Below, one piece after another: positions 24,146 to 34,686 of a DNA stretch of 64,000 nucleotides (position 1 is its first letter; every line of letters starts with the position of its first letter). The notes beneath the pieces were generated by a model. The model did not search any database and was not told the origin of the DNA. It saw only the letters and a program-made list of their open reading frames with translations. A program made the position numbers and the translations under genes. The stretch comes from Gerris lacustris. Taxonomy: Eukaryota; Arthropoda; Insecta; Hemiptera; Gerridae. Location: the NCBI GenBank assembly GCA_951217055.1, contig OX578277.1, positions 101,311,511 to 101,375,510 of the forward strand. The letters are read 5' to 3'.

Positions 24146-27100
24146 ACTATTTTTTTCAAAGTAATTTTTATTTTTATAATTAAACATATCATTGAGAAAT
24201 AAATATGTAATATGTTAATTGACTTTTTAGTTCAACATTTTCAAAAATCTAGATAGTCTGGATTTGACGTGTTTATTGTTTGAAAAATGCATTGGCGCAT
24301 AACGTATGCCGCCCGTTCCTCATTGTTTATCCACTATAGCCTTGCCACTAAGGGTTAAACCAATATATTTTTTTTTTTTGTTAAAGGCATTGGATGTTAT
24401 ACCTCAGCTAAAGGAAGTCATGCCTTTGGAAAGAGCCAGAATGAGACTGAAAATTGAAATTTCTGGTAAAGATGCTAGAAAAGTCAGAGAGAAGCTTACC
24501 AAACTTACAGCGGCTGTGGATTCTGAGAGCTGGGAATCTGGCACACTTAATATGGTGAGTATTTTCATTTAATTAAAGTAAAATTAAATCAGAAGAAGTT
24601 CTTTTTTTTAAATTCCGGGGGGCTTTTACACCCGAAGACACAGGCCACTTAATCATGACTCCCCTCCAAGTTGTATTACAACCAAGAGTGTCATCATAAT
24701 GGTTTCCAGGCCGAAACCTGGTGGCGCCACTCTTTTGAGGAGCTTCCCATTTGTTTAAACAATGCTGGGTGGACATTGAGCAGGGGGCCCGGTCCGGGAA
24801 TCGAACCCAGAGCTGTGGTCAGAAGCGGTCACCCATCTATCTTCTGACCATGCTCGAGGCTGCTTAACTTGCCTTATCTCAAGGCGAGCGCTCTAGCCTC
24901 CGAGCCACCCAGGCCCCCAGAAGAAGTACTTACATCCAAGTACTTTTTAGGGTTTCGATGCTATTAGGCATATGTTATTATGTGCTGAAATAACATGTTA
25001 TTATTTTCCCGTCCCGCCCTATTTAAAAGTAAAAAATGTAAACAAATTTAAATGGAAAACCCCCGAAAAAAACAAAGAAAAAAGAAAACAGTATAGAGTA
25101 AGGAGAGTAGAGTAGACCCCAGCGGTGTCACAGTGTTTTTTATCGGTAATATTAAAAAGTTAAATTAATTTCTTGGAACAATGAATTATTATGCTTGAGT
25201 GAAAACAATTACCTACTGGCTTTTTTAACTTAACTTGTTGCTATAATAGGCAGGTGATTAAAAAATAATCATAATACGACTACTTGCTACAGTACATGTC
25301 TACATATTATTTTACTTTTAAGTAATCAAATGAAACCGCTTAAATAATCATTGTGTGTTTATTTTAACCCTCGGGTGCGCTCGGTCTAATACAGACTTGA
25401 GGAGGCGCGGACCCCTAATAGGAGACTTAATCTGTTTTATATGCCCACACAACAGGTAAAATAAATATAAACTTGAAATCATTTTAGCAAAATATTATTA
25501 AACATTTTTAAATTGGTTTTATTGTTTTATTATTTTTTTAATTTATAAAATACCGTTGTTTAGTGTCATTTTATAAGCACAAAATTAGTCAGTTTCAATT
25601 ATAATTTTCAAAATTTTAATTTTTTCTGTATATTTTTATTATTTTATTTTTAAATTCTGGCTACATATTAATTACATATCTCAATTTATTTTTAATTATA
25701 TGTATAAATTTCACTAAAATTAGCGTAATACTAAAATTTAAGTGAAAGTGGTGCAGGTCTCCTGTCAGGACAATATAGGCACAGAATTGAAGTATAATCA
25801 CGTACGATGTCAAACAGTGACTGATTCTCTTAATAAAAGCAAGAAATGTAGCTAGAAAAATCCCTAGCTTCCAATCGCACCCACATCTATCTCAATTTAA
25901 CAGTTATATCTCAAGTTTAGCCCTCACAGGACCGCACGTTTCCAAGGGTTAACCAATCAAATTTACATTGAATTATAAAAAAAGAACTTATTAATTTTAG
26001 AGTTTAACTTATTTCATTGTAAATTAAACAGAAATAATTAAAACATTTTTTTTTTTTTTTAGGAAATTAACTAAAACCTTTGATTTAAACATTTTAAAAT
26101 ACTGCCGTCTTATTACTGAGAACTTTTTTTTTTAATTATTGTTGTCGGCAAAGGCCAACCATAAAAGCTCTGCTGTCTACAAATTATTCTAATGGATTCA
26201 TTTTTAAGTGCCCTATGGATCCAGTAGGGATTTATAAATAAATACCCTGCTAAATCTAAACAAAATTATGTTTTGCCTCTTAAAAGTACTGAATAACAAT
26301 AAAAAAAATAAGTGTGATGTTCCTTACGCTTTTCATTAAATATAAATTATAAAATCTTTTTTTTTTATTATAAAATCACAGTTCCAAAATAAGTATACGA
26401 TACTAACTACTTATACATGGCGGAGTTAGAAAAGAGACAAAATTAAAAGTAACTAACTATTTGTACTAGCGGAGTTAAGGCAAAATTTAAAAAAAAAGCT
26501 TTTTATTATCTTTGAAGCGAGCGTCTTTCAATAAATAATGTATTGTATATTGAGAAAAAAGTTAATGATGAATTTATAGTTAAAGCAGATGGTTGTAGAG
26601 ACGAAAAAGAACTGTCCTCTCAAACTCCGTCGGTATATTACTCCAATTAAATATTATAATAAAAAATATAAATCAGTAACACACAAAAACTGCTACTTTT
26701 ATCAGGTTGAAATTTTACTTGCCTGTTTTAATTGTACTACAGGTGATGCATACAAAGTTTCATTTAAATCGTTACGTTAGAACGTAAGATATCTGTAAAA
26801 ATGTTGTTTTCTCTGTTTTAAACGATCAGGTCCGCTTTAATAAATTTAGCAATCTTTATCACTTCATAGCAGTGTCGGTGTTCGTTTTACAAAAAAATAT
26901 ATATATTTAAAAAAGTTGTTTGTCTCATTAAATAGATGAAGTAAGAATTTTTTCCCGTCCTAAAATTCCAATTTTAAATTTAAGGCTTATGTTTACGAAC
27001 GTATGGGCGGATAACGTTGTTAAACAAACTCAGCCTGGGCATTGGTAAAATGAACATGTGTTCCAAATTTCAATTAACTCGGTCATCTTTTACTAAAGTT

Positions 27101-27587
27101 ATCGTCATTTGTAGATTTCGTGACCCTTGGTGTTTTGGTTTTTTTTCGGATTCACTCCCGGGCTCCAGAACGTGCCATAAGGAACTTTGTTCCAAAAAAA
27201 ATTAATGAAATCTTGTTTGCAATACTCTCAAGCATAAAATAATCCCTGACTTTTCGAGTGCACATAATATGCATATTTTTAATTTTACTGAAATTTCAGC
27301 CTGCTTATTATACTCGCATGCGTACTATGCCAAAGACTTACCCGGTTAATCTGTTAACATCTCAAAATTAATTTTCCTGTAGTAGTCTGTAGACATACTG
27401 ATTATGATATGACTACTGTATTCAATTCCTTCTTATCTTATCTTTCTTTGTTTGACAGATTTGCCTAATAGATCCTGGTAGTTACCGAGAAGTAGATGAA
27501 CTGTTTCACTCATCTAAGGGTGCTACAGGACACTTGGAACTTCTTGACCTCAAAGAGGTGACTGATGGTGAAGAAGTATTGGAATAA
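16150..27587 (+). CDS. SBDS: SBDS ribosome maturation factor, 5 exons, complete
   Basis: SBDS works with the GTPase EFL1 to release eIF6 from late 60S pre-ribosomes in the cytoplasm, making the large subunit competent to join. The exons join as 16150-16280, 18708-18928, 20723-20832, 24387-24554 and 27459-27587, all with GT/AG borders and consistent phase, giving 252 residues (human SBDS has 250). The N-terminal domain (about 1-96) keeps [30 protein letters not shown], the [12 protein letters not shown] loop and AFGTDD. The central helical domain (about 97-170) has SDKERHNQL and [10 protein letters not shown]. The C-terminal ferredoxin-like domain (about 171-252) has [14 protein letters not shown]. 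The start ATG has context TTTACCATGG and the next upstream in-frame codons give no other Met. No lesion was seen, so the gene is probably functional. The 5' UTR was not resolved; a TCAGT initiator-like motif lies at 15775. Confidence 0.96.
16790..17330 (-). repeat. Repeat family Y copy in SBDS intron 1, split by a MITE
   Basis: Minus-strand match to 30900-31090, including the GAGTTTTTTGGGG block and the TGACGAAATTTGG-like block (diverged). It is interrupted by the TA-flanked element at 16962-17179. Confidence 0.55.
16962..17179. mobile_element. TA-target MITE with perfect 33 bp inverted ends
   Basis: The left arm 16962-16994 is the exact complement of the right arm 17147-17179 (33 of 33). 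The ends are CAGTAAGATTTAC...GTAAATCTTACTG with TA on both sides. Length 218 bp. Perfect arms imply recent insertion, and it lies inside a family Y repeat. Probably Tc1/mariner type. Confidence 0.8.
17331..18700. other. SBDS intron 1, remainder
   Basis: AT-rich intron. A partial duplication is visible: GAGATAACGAGTGTCA occurs at 17919 and again at 18105, each followed by a CCTTCT block. No coding signal. Confidence 0.45.
18708..18928 (+). CDS. SBDS: SBDS exon 2 (residues 44-118 split)
   Basis: The acceptor follows a long T-tract ending AAG. It encodes [20 protein letters not shown] to DIATTVT and ends ACAG|GTCATT, so the next Asp codon is split. Confidence 0.95.
18985..19625 (+). mobile_element. 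tRNA-derived SINE (family S1), long copy, SBDS intron 2
   Basis: The head has a pol III A-box (TGGTCGAAGTG fits TRGYNNARNNG) and, about 55 bp later, a B-box-like GGTTCGATCTA. The body shares TAGCTCACTAATCACCACAC and AACAAGTGGTTC with the copy at 22889-23190, which lacks the middle ~330 bp. The ends are approximate and no clear target duplication was found. Confidence 0.7.
19833..20215 (+). repeat. Dispersed repeat W, copy 2 (uninterrupted), SBDS intron 2
   Basis: Aligns with 10195-11000 and preserves the empty target GGATTTAGGGACC at 20126-20138 of the MITE found in copy 1. It is partly palindromic: GAGTAAAGTGCCATTATTCC near 20070 is complementary to GGAATAATGGCTTACTTTAC near 20182. Confidence 0.65.
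20723..20832 (+). CDS. SBDS: SBDS exon 3 (residues 118 split-154)
   Basis: Acceptor TTTTAG, then ATAAGTGTGTAAATCC; encodes [20 protein letters not shown] to RNAKQQ; donor CAG|GTAACA. The frame is open only across this short stretch. It is recognised by homology to the SBDS central domain. Confidence 0.94.
20833..21454. other. SBDS intron 3, left part
   Basis: AT-rich, no gene. CAGTAATACCCTG with a 5' TA at about 21054 resembles one end of a TA-target element, but I could not find its partner. Confidence 0.35.
21455..22725. mobile_element. Nested cluster of short inverted-repeat elements
   Basis: The core TTTTAGTTTGGTACCCCCC or its complement occurs eight times with alternating orientation (21462, 21485c, 21523, 21680c, 21718, 21760c, 21799, 22698c), usually next to GGCGCC/GGCACC. 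Pairs delimit elements of about 50, 190, 80 and 920 bp. The ends resemble those of family M1 (GGCACTTCTTTAG...), so this is probably a sister hAT-like MITE family that inserted repeatedly into itself. Confidence 0.65.
22304..22459. repeat. Large hairpin made from family M1 internal sequence
   Basis: Arms of about 75 bp (22304-22379, 22386-22459) are nearly complementary. They carry the M1 interior (GGACAAAGGAATATCACACTT and complement) but no M1 ends, a fold-back derivative of the MITE. Confidence 0.65.
22889..23190 (+). mobile_element. tRNA-derived SINE (family S1), short copy, SBDS intron 3
   Basis: A-box TGGCCAAAGGG and B-box-like GGTTTGATCCT, followed by the same body blocks as 18985-19625 (ATAGCTCACTAATGATCACA, CGAACAAGTGGTTCG). 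Flanks share TATGTAC imperfectly. Confidence 0.7.
23701..23913 (+). pseudogene. Unrecognised open segment, possible transposon protein remnant
   Basis: Seventy open codons within SBDS intron 3, with balanced, protein-like composition (e.g. [40 protein letters not shown]) unlike the AT-driven frames around it, ending in TGA. There is no Met near the start and no family was recognised. It could be the relic of a mobile-element protein or a retrocopy. It is not part of SBDS. Confidence 0.25.
24387..24554 (+). CDS. SBDS: SBDS exon 4 (residues 155-210)
   Basis: Acceptor TTAAAG; encodes [20 protein letters not shown] to ESGTLNM; donor ATG|GTGAGT. It covers the end of the central domain and the start of the C-terminal domain. 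The basic [10 protein letters not shown] segment matches the family's lysine-rich stretch. Confidence 0.95.
24600..24917 (-). mobile_element. tRNA-derived SINE (family S2) with 10 bp target duplication
   Basis: On the minus strand the head begins GGGGGCCTGGGTGGCTCGG with a tRNA-like 5' half. A perfect B-box GGTTCGATTCC follows, and it ends in an A-rich tail. CAGAAGAAGT lies on both sides (24590-24599, 24918-24927), a 10 bp target duplication typical of LINE-driven insertion. Located 46 bp after SBDS exon 4, in intron 4. Not related in sequence to S1. Confidence 0.85.
24928..26490. other. SBDS intron 4, middle
   Basis: Very AT-rich with long T runs, no coding signal and no repeat match within this window. 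Confidence 0.4.
26495..27110 (-). mobile_element. Old copy of the (GTCT)n-bearing Helitron-like family H
   Basis: On the minus strand it follows the order seen in 41651-42402: GATAACTTTAGTAAAAG, GAAATTTGGAA, AGGACGGGAAAA, TCATCTATT, GCTAAATTTATTAAAGCGGA, ACGTTCTAACGTAACGA and CGCTCGCTTCAAAGATA. It is diverged and has lost the (GTCT)n tract, so it is older than the three copies at 41651-45659. Confidence 0.65.
27459..27587 (+). CDS. SBDS: SBDS exon 5 (residues 211-252, stop)
   Basis: Acceptor TTTGACAG; encodes [20 protein letters not shown] to DGEEVLE, then TAA. The acidic tail is typical of the family. Confidence 0.95.
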   Translation: MCLIDPGSYREVDELFHSSKGATGHLELLDLKEVTDGEEVLE

Positions 27588-27741
27588 TTTGTTTGACAAA
27601 ACGGATTATGAATCAATGAATACTAATATAAACTATTCTATTCAGCTCTATCTTAACTTATTATAAATCAATCAATAATTTGAATAGTATATTCACTATT
27701 AGGGAATTTTATGTAAAGTTTTTTTTTTTTAATGCAAGTCA

Positions 27742-27967
27742 ATTAAACTGAATAATAACATTGCAACCAGTACAGTTTGTTCTTTTGTGTGGATTAATTT
27801 ATTTGCTGTTTATTTTTCTTTTCTTTTTTTTTTTTCTTTTACTTAAAGGATGGCATTATTTTTTAAATGTTATTATTGATTTATTTTACTTTCTACTGAG
27901 GAGCAATGAAATGAAAGAAGACTAATTTGTTATTTATATAAAAACTTTTTTCAGTGTTGGAAATAAA
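27742..27967 (+). terminator. Candidate SBDS polyadenylation signals
   Basis: ATTAAA at 27742-27747 (155 nt past the stop) and AATAAA at 27962-27967 are the first good hexamers downstream. Which is used cannot be told from sequence. Confidence 0.45.
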
Positions 27968-28181
27968 GGCGAACGTTTTTTTTAAAAAAATTACATAGTT
28001 TTCTTGATTACCTAATTTTCGTTTTACTTCCCAAGAAACATAACATTTTGTTTGCTCTTATTTTATTTCAGGTAAGAATCGACCACTTTTCACAACTTTA
28101 AGTAAGCATTAGTCGTTAGTGTAATTCATGTCTCACCTATTATATGTTAAGGTTTTTAACTGTCAGTTTAGGATATATGTA

Positions 28182-28584
28182 CAGTAGAACTCGCTTCCAT
28201 GACCCTCAATAACACGGCAATCTCAATTACAAGTGCAAACTTCAAATCCCCTTGAGATTGCCATAACACATAATGTTAAATTAACCTCTGTAATGTGACT
28301 ATTATTATCCAAGCAACCTTAATAACACGGATTTTTTCCAATCACATCGTAACTTAGAACCTCTATAACAAGTCGTTTTGAGAAGTCAACCTCTATAACG
28401 CGACTCTATACAGGAATGGGTCGACCTTGAGCAAGTCTAGACTTGAAAACCCCGCCTATTAACCTCGATAACACCACTGATAGCCAAAATAACCTTGATA
28501 ACACGACCCTCAACAAAAAGAGCACCTTGATAACAAGACTATTTCCCTAATCCCCTTGAGACACTTCTTACCGAGGTTCTACTG
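28182..28584. mobile_element. pogo/Tigger-like MITE, copy 2
   Basis: Ends CAGTAGAACTCGCTTCC and CGAGGTTCTACTG, TA on both sides, 403 bp. It matches 11252-11606 through most of its length and has about 50 bp more near the right end. Confidence 0.7.
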
Positions 28585-28884
28585 TATAAATATGAACAGA
28601 CTGGTAATTTAAAAGTATATTTTATAGTTTGAGTGTTGCCCCCAAATTTAGGACCAAAATTGATTTCTCTATTTTACCTCAAGGTATGACCCTATAGCAC
28701 TAGTAAAATAGACCAAAAACAGTGTTATAATAATATTATTATGATAATCATCTTTAATGATTTTTTTAGGGGCGTAGCCCGGTAACAATGGAGTTAGATA
28801 AACAATTAAGTAATGCAGTGATGTAATAGTTTAAGTTCTTTTGCGTTTTCCCACTTTAAATATAAATAAATAATAATAACAAAC

Positions 28885-29380
28885 AAGTAAGGCGCGCTTC
28901 ACGTAAGTACGTGGGGCGATAATCACCGGTTTCTGTACATTAAAGTTAAAATTATTAAGTGTAATATAATTACACTAATTTTAATAGTAATATTCTTTTT
29001 CTTCTCTTCAAGACCTTTAAATTGATGTATAACATGTTATGGCAACTAAAACAATGTTTTGTCACCCGCCATATTGGCCGCCATCTTGAAAATGTTAAGT
29101 GTAAAATTTTAATAATTGCATATTCTTTGTCCACACTTCAAGACCTTTAAATTTATGTATAACATGTCATAGTTACTAAGAACTTATTTTAGTCGACCAC
29201 CATATTGGCCGCCATCTTGAAAATATTACAAGTGAAATTTTAATAGTTGCATATTCTTTTTCTTCATTTCATGACCTTTAAATTGATATATAACATGTCA
29301 TGGTAACTAAAAACTTTTTTTTGTCGCCCGCCATATTGGCTGCCATCTTGAAAATATTTAGTGTTAAAAATCCAAAATGT
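28885..29380 (+). repeat. Family Z repeat with a ~125 bp tandem block
   Basis: After GGCGCGCTTCACGTAAGTAC, a unit of about 120-130 bp is repeated three times, each with a TGCATATTCTTT-like block, AGACCTTTAAATT, TATAACATGT and CCATATTGGCCGCCATCTTG. Partial match to 6950-7200. Confidence 0.7.
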
Positions 29381-29605
29381 GTCCAGTTGTCTTAAATGCC
29401 TAGATGCGCCTGTGGCCCGAATTTCATGTTCCTAGCTATAGTAGTTTATGAATTGAAACAAGCAACGGACAGACAGACAGAGCCGTTATATAAGGTTTCT
29501 TTTTGTACTTTGTACGGAAACCTAAAAGTATTAGAATTGATTAGCATACTTGTATAGAATAGTAACATATTACTAATAACAATGTAATGCTGAATTTTAT
29601 TCTTC

Positions 29606-30245
29606 TTAGCAAAATGCTCTCAATTGAAAAGTTTGAATTAGGTAGTTATGTATTTTATAGAAACTGTTTAAATTGAGTGAATTGATTAATGTGGCTATGG
29701 CAAGATGAGTGTTGTCGCTGGGTAGATTTAATGAAGATAAGAAGTCTAGATGGAATTTCCTGTAGTGCTGGTATATGGGGCAGACAAATATTATATGGTC
29801 TATATCCTCTTTGGTTTTTAAGTTACAAATGTTGCAAAGTGAGGATGGATCTATTTTGTAAAGGAATATTCTAAAAATAAATCTGGTGTACACTTGCCCT
29901 GATGTGCGGGGTTGAGCTATTGTACTCTTGATTTTGATAGGCCAGGCGGAAGTTAAATAATGTTGAGGGCCTTCGGTTATTTGTAGGTGTGAGTAATACA
30001 GATTATATTTTGTGTTCTTTGCAAGTTTTCCGTCACTGTCTCTTGTCTCTTAACTGTACCCCATAACCTTTGATTTCGTTGTTGCATATTGTTGTGTAGA
30101 TTTGCATATTCTTGAAGAGTAGATGTTGCGACTCCCAAACTTCAGAAAGGCCTACGCTGTTAAAGATTGTTGTTACGCTTGTGACCCAGTTGAGTCTCTT
30201 ATTATTAGAGGTTCTATCTATCTGAAGGAGTCTATTATAGCATTG
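29606..30245 (-). pseudogene. LINE (non-LTR retrotransposon) 3' coding relic
   Basis: The minus-strand 29606-29893 segment encodes the zinc-finger tail found after reverse transcriptase in Jockey/CR1/I-like LINEs: CNICNLKTKEDIDHIIFVC (C-x2-C-x9-H-x4-C) followed by PIYQHYR. Upstream to about 30245, degenerate coding (LNWVTSVTTIF, EVWESQHLLF) with in-frame stops matches the region before that finger. It is 5'-truncated and inactive. Confidence 0.7.
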
Positions 30246-30249
30246 TTAT

Positions 30250-30836
30250 GGAAGTCTCCTCCTCCATAGACCAAAACCAGAGCCCAAAAAACACAAAATT
30301 CATCCCATTCATGAAACTTCATGTGTGACTTTGTATAGTAGCGGATTTAAATATATGTTGGGATAATTTAAAAAAAAGTAAATGAAATTATTAAATGATA
30401 TTTTATTAAACTGAATCTAATATAACAGCTTTCAGGTTGATCGAATCACTCCTTTCCTTCCAAAACTTTCATTTTGTTTTAACATATTAGCACAAATAAA
30501 AATCGGCTCAACTTGTCTTAGTTTTCTTTTTAAAATATGTTTTGCCTTCAATCATAATTATCTTGTATCTTTTAGCCAATACTTCTTAAAAAACTATATT
30601 ATTTAAGATATTTTATAGCATGATCTCTATGAATTTGTGATTTGTATGGATTTAAAGTAATAACCAAAATAATTGAAGCCTTTTTTTGGGAGGATAGGAA
30701 CATATTTTCGTGGTTTCTCTAATTTATAGGAAAAAATGAATTAATAAATTTCGCCTTGAATATAAGGGCGTTTTAAATGTCTTTACACAAATAAAATTTA
30801 GCTAACAAGCTAAATTTTATTTGGAATCAGTTTTTA
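30250..30836. other. Intergenic, nothing recognised
   Basis: AT-rich DNA. A short inverted pair (AAATTTAGCTA / TAGCTAAATTT-like, 30795-30820) is the only structure seen. Confidence 0.4.
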
Positions 30837-31400
30837 CTTTCGTATTTATAGAAAAAGTATTGTGATGACGTGAAAATTCGATTTTGAGTTTTGCTGGATT
30901 TGCACGTTTTGAGTCCAAAAAAGTGGTTTTTAAAAAATATCTGTCTGTGCAGACAACTGGAGCCAAAACTACTGGGCCTATTTTGACGAAATTTGGCATA
31001 CATGTCACGAAAAATCATACCCCGTGGCGAAACCGAGAAATTAATTTTAGCTCCAAATTTGGGGGCGCTACCCCCAAAAAAACTCTGAAAAAACATGAAA
31101 AAAAATATTTCTCGAAAACCGTTCCGACGATTTTGATTAAAAAAAAATCTAAAATGTAGTCCATTTAAATACGAATCTAACGATATAAGCCGCTTTACCA
31201 GGAAAAATAAAGTTCCTGAGAAAATAGCTTTAAATGCGGATAGAGAGAGGTCGGGTTCGATTCCCCTCCGAGGAGAAGTTATTTTTAAGATAAATTTCGA
31301 TGAAATGTTCAATAATAATTAAATGTACCAACGAAAACTAATAAATGGAAATAACTGGTCTAAGTATTTATGAACTCGTATATAAGAAAGTTTGTCTGAG
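30837..31400 (+). repeat. Dispersed repeat family Y, fullest copy
   Basis: Recurs at 49680-50160 (minus), 16790-17330 (minus, split), 5215-5420 and 7580-7735. Conserved words: TATTTTGACGAAATTTGGC, GGGGGCGCTACCCCC, GGGTTCGATTCCCC. A 161-codon minus-strand frame crosses it but is not conserved in the other copies, so I do not call a protein. Confidence 0.65.
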
Positions 31401-31586
31401 TTGTCTCGGACCGATTTTTAATTAAGGCTCCTATTGCTAGGAAGGAATCAGCTGCTTTAAACATCTGGTTGATGTGATTATCAGTGTAAAACATGTCTTA
31501 TCTATCTGGGATTCGAACCTGATATTTCGGTGTAGGAAGGGCAGTTTCAGTAGAGGTGCGTTACTGACCTACCTTGCCATTGAACT

Positions 31587-32612
31587 TCTATACATATAAA
31601 ATTAAAGCTTTGTCTGTACATTTGTCAGAATTGAAATTTTTTTTGGATACTTTTTCATTTTACACATTCCGATAACCGAATCCGGCCTTAACTTTTTTCG
31701 TGTATGTATGTATGTGTGTATGTCCCCCCAGTCAAACTTTATAGGCGCCAAACTGGCTAATTTAAATAGATTTTGTTTTTGTTTCAGCGGTGAGCGCAAA
31801 CATGTGGCGCATGTTGTAGGCTTGGTTTAATCTAAAAATATTGAGTAGATCCAAAGTTATTAACAATTTTATAAAAAAAAAAAAAAAAAAAAAAATGAAT
31901 AAAAAACATAACCTAAAAAAATTAGGTTGACCCACCGTAAACCCCGCAGACTCGCAATTCAAAATGTTTGGGTACTTTTAGACCATTAGAATCTAGAGAC
32001 TTGCGCTTTTTTGCGTTTGGTCGGAAATTGGCCCAAGCCGATTGGAAAAATCCGAAATGTAAAAAAAATATACTCCCCCCCCCCCCACCTAAAAAATTAA
32101 AGATGGCGGACGTACTTTAAAGTTTTTTTGAAGGCTTATTGTGGTTTAACGGCAAGTCGTATCGACAAGCTGATTGCGCCAGGGGTAACTGATTTTAAAA
32201 GATCTACAACTTTGGCCCTATAACTTTTTGTCGTACCTCCATCAGTTCTACCTTAAATGGACCTTTTTTTTAAAAAAAAAGAAATTTGACTTTAAGTGCT
32301 TATGGCATCCGCAATTGTTGACCGATTTAATTTCTGAGTGGGGTAAACCTCACACTAATGCTCTTTAAATCGAGTATTTTATTAATTTGAGGTAGAGCTA
32401 GAGTTATTAATTATTTACCGGTGCAACTGCCGTATTCAGGGAAGAGACTGGTAATTACATTAATGCGCCATCATGGTTGATAATTGTTCAATGACTTCCC
32501 AGTCTCATTGGTCTCAGGTTTTTAATTGCTAGGCCTACATGATCATAGGAAACAAAGCTACTAACACTAACACCTAGCATAAGCCCCGCGCGGAGCGCGG
32601 GGTGAAAGCTAG
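31587..32612 (+). mobile_element. Non-autonomous Helitron, family R1, with both termini
   Basis: The 5' end TCTATACATATAAA and the 3' end, a GC hairpin (CCCCGCGC-gga-GCGCGGGG, 32584-32602) followed by TGAAAGCTAG, match the textbook Helitron layout (5' TC, 3' hairpin plus CTAG). The interior matches 3258-3760, 39058-39489 and 45660-46147. The flanking bases are T and A rather than the usual A and T, so one boundary may be off by a few bases. No helicase coding. Confidence 0.7.
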
Positions 32613-32988
32613 AGTATCTATAAAAATGACCGGGAAACACCTGTGTTTTACGGAACACCGTTTAAGAATGAACAATGTTCTAGTTCAATTAAAACATTGT
32701 TTTAGATTTGTCAGAGAATAAATTTGAATTACATTAATTGTCTAATATTAGATAACCTCCCACCCTACTACGAGTAAACAATTCGATTTGAGTGTCGCAC
32801 ATGTTCTACATGCCTTGATATTATAATGTTTAACCACAAACTTGTGAGCACATAGAGTTAATTCTAATTTTTTTATTTTACCGAACAGTTAAAAGTAATT
32901 TGCATTGCTTTATCTCTATTATAATTCGTTAAAGCATCAATTTTTTCTTTAGATCTTTTAGCAACATAATTCGTTCATAATAAAAGTG

Positions 32989-33014
32989 CGCCGTTTCAGC
33001 TAGCTGAAACGGCG
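32989..33014. repeat. Perfect 26 bp palindrome followed by T6
   Basis: Half-site CGCCGTTTCAGCT joined directly to its complement, then TTTTTT. It looks like a bacterial intrinsic terminator, but the setting is eukaryotic and no gene ends here. Confidence 0.75.
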
Positions 33015-33888
33015 TTTTTTACGATATAAACATGGATTAAGTTTGTCTCTTTTCCACTTAGTTGTGTCGTCGAAGGTTTTTCGCAATGATAAGACATTCC
33101 AGGGCATTAGTAAGAATTAGTTGATTGTGATTTCTTCATTATTTCCTTGGGCTAAATATAAAGTTTATGAAGCTACAATACTAATTGTGAAAGCTTGAAG
33201 ATACGTCAACTAAAATACATTAAAGGATTATTTATGGTTTTTGTACTTTTAAAATGTTTTCAATTATCAGTTGTGTTTTGTAAGAGAACAAATGTTTTTA
33301 GTTTGTTTTTTCTTGAGTGTATTATTAACCTCTTGAAGGTGCATTCAATTAACATATGTCGTTTTTTCCAATTTAGAGGGAAAATTTTCATTTGTTTAAC
33401 AGTTTTAGTGCTGAGTGTTTTCAGTTTGTAGTTTCTTAAAGTTAAGATTATGATCACTAACTCAACCAGGAAGATAAATAGAGAAAAATTGTCAACGTTT
33501 TTTAGTTTGTTTTGATAAACTTAGCTAATAATAAACGTTTAAGTCGAGAGATAGATTCAATTCCTTCCGAGTGAACCGAAGGTTGCGGAAGTTATGGGAT
33601 TGATCTGAAGAACAAAAATTTGTTGTCACCGAATTCAAAAATTCCAAAGCAGAAATACGTTGCAGACATCACATCAGGGAACATATTTGGTCTCGTGACA
33701 TTCAATTTTTGCGAACTATCTACCTTAAAAACTACTCTTCCGATTTTAATGAAATTTGGACGGTAAGTCATAATTAGCGCATTGTTGGTCCCATATAAGT
33801 TTCAACCATTTGCATCCATTTGTTTCTCTTCCACATGCACACACACACAAACATACATTTAATTTACGTATATATGTATCTTTAAAAG

Positions 33889-34684
33889 TAGTAGAGTCTC
33901 GCTAATCCGGGTTTAACGGGACCGATCCCAGTCCGGATTACCGAAAGTCCGGATTAAACGGAATCAGTTTTAATGTGTCTGTAGAACAAGCTTTATTGGA
34001 GTAAAACTATTAAAATCGAGGTTTTTATCGTAAAAATACTTCTATTAGTCTCCAAAACATGCTTGTACTACGTAGGTCCACTATTTAAGTTAAGAGCTGT
34101 TCTGTCACCAGTACCAGTCATGTCAAATATCAAATTAATTAAAATAAAATGACAATCTATTACGCAGGTGGCAGGTATAGAAGGGTCTTCCTGTGAAACG
34201 TGCTGAGTTCCGATATGAAATTCGAGGAGCGATAATCATGTCACAAAAAGTTGAGACATTAGACATTGTTGGCTTGGCAAAATTTCATGGAACTGGCTTG
34301 AGCCGCCGCTACATGTTTCTTAAAACCCTTCCCCATCTCAGTCACATATAATTGTACTTCCTGGAATACACTTCCTTTATATCTTTCGTCCTACATTTCT
34401 ATGGAACCGAAACAGATTTATCGATGTTCTTACTTATTCTTAAATCTGTTAATTTTTAACAAAATACCGGGTATTCCTTGTGTTAGACTGTTTGAATATA
34501 CACCTATAAACTATACTAGGAACAATTTTATACATTTTAATAGACAATATAAGCAGAAACTCCAATTATCTTAACAATTAATAAATCTTAACAGGCCCTG
34601 GTTCCAATTTGTACATAGTTTTTGGCCCGTCCGGATTATACGGATGTCCGGACAAGCGGGGTCCGGATAAACGAGACTCTACTG
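33889..34684. mobile_element. pogo/Tigger-like element, diverged
   Basis: Left GTAGAGTCTCGCTAATCCGG and right CCGGATAAACGAGACTCTAC are inverted ends. The right side reads ...CTACTG|TA, and the left terminal CA is damaged. Repeated GTCCGGATTA words lie inside both ends. About 800 bp, without a readable transposase. Confidence 0.65.
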
Positions 34685-34686
34685 TA

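Noticed and set aside
24600..24917. Functional tRNA gene on the minus strand
   Set aside because: A tRNA-like head and B-box are present, but no complete cloverleaf or anticodon arm. The A-rich tail and target duplication show a SINE.
30827..31312. 161-codon minus-strand open frame
   Set aside because: It lies within dispersed repeat family Y. The other copies do not keep the frame, and the residues (Phe/Lys-rich) resemble no family.
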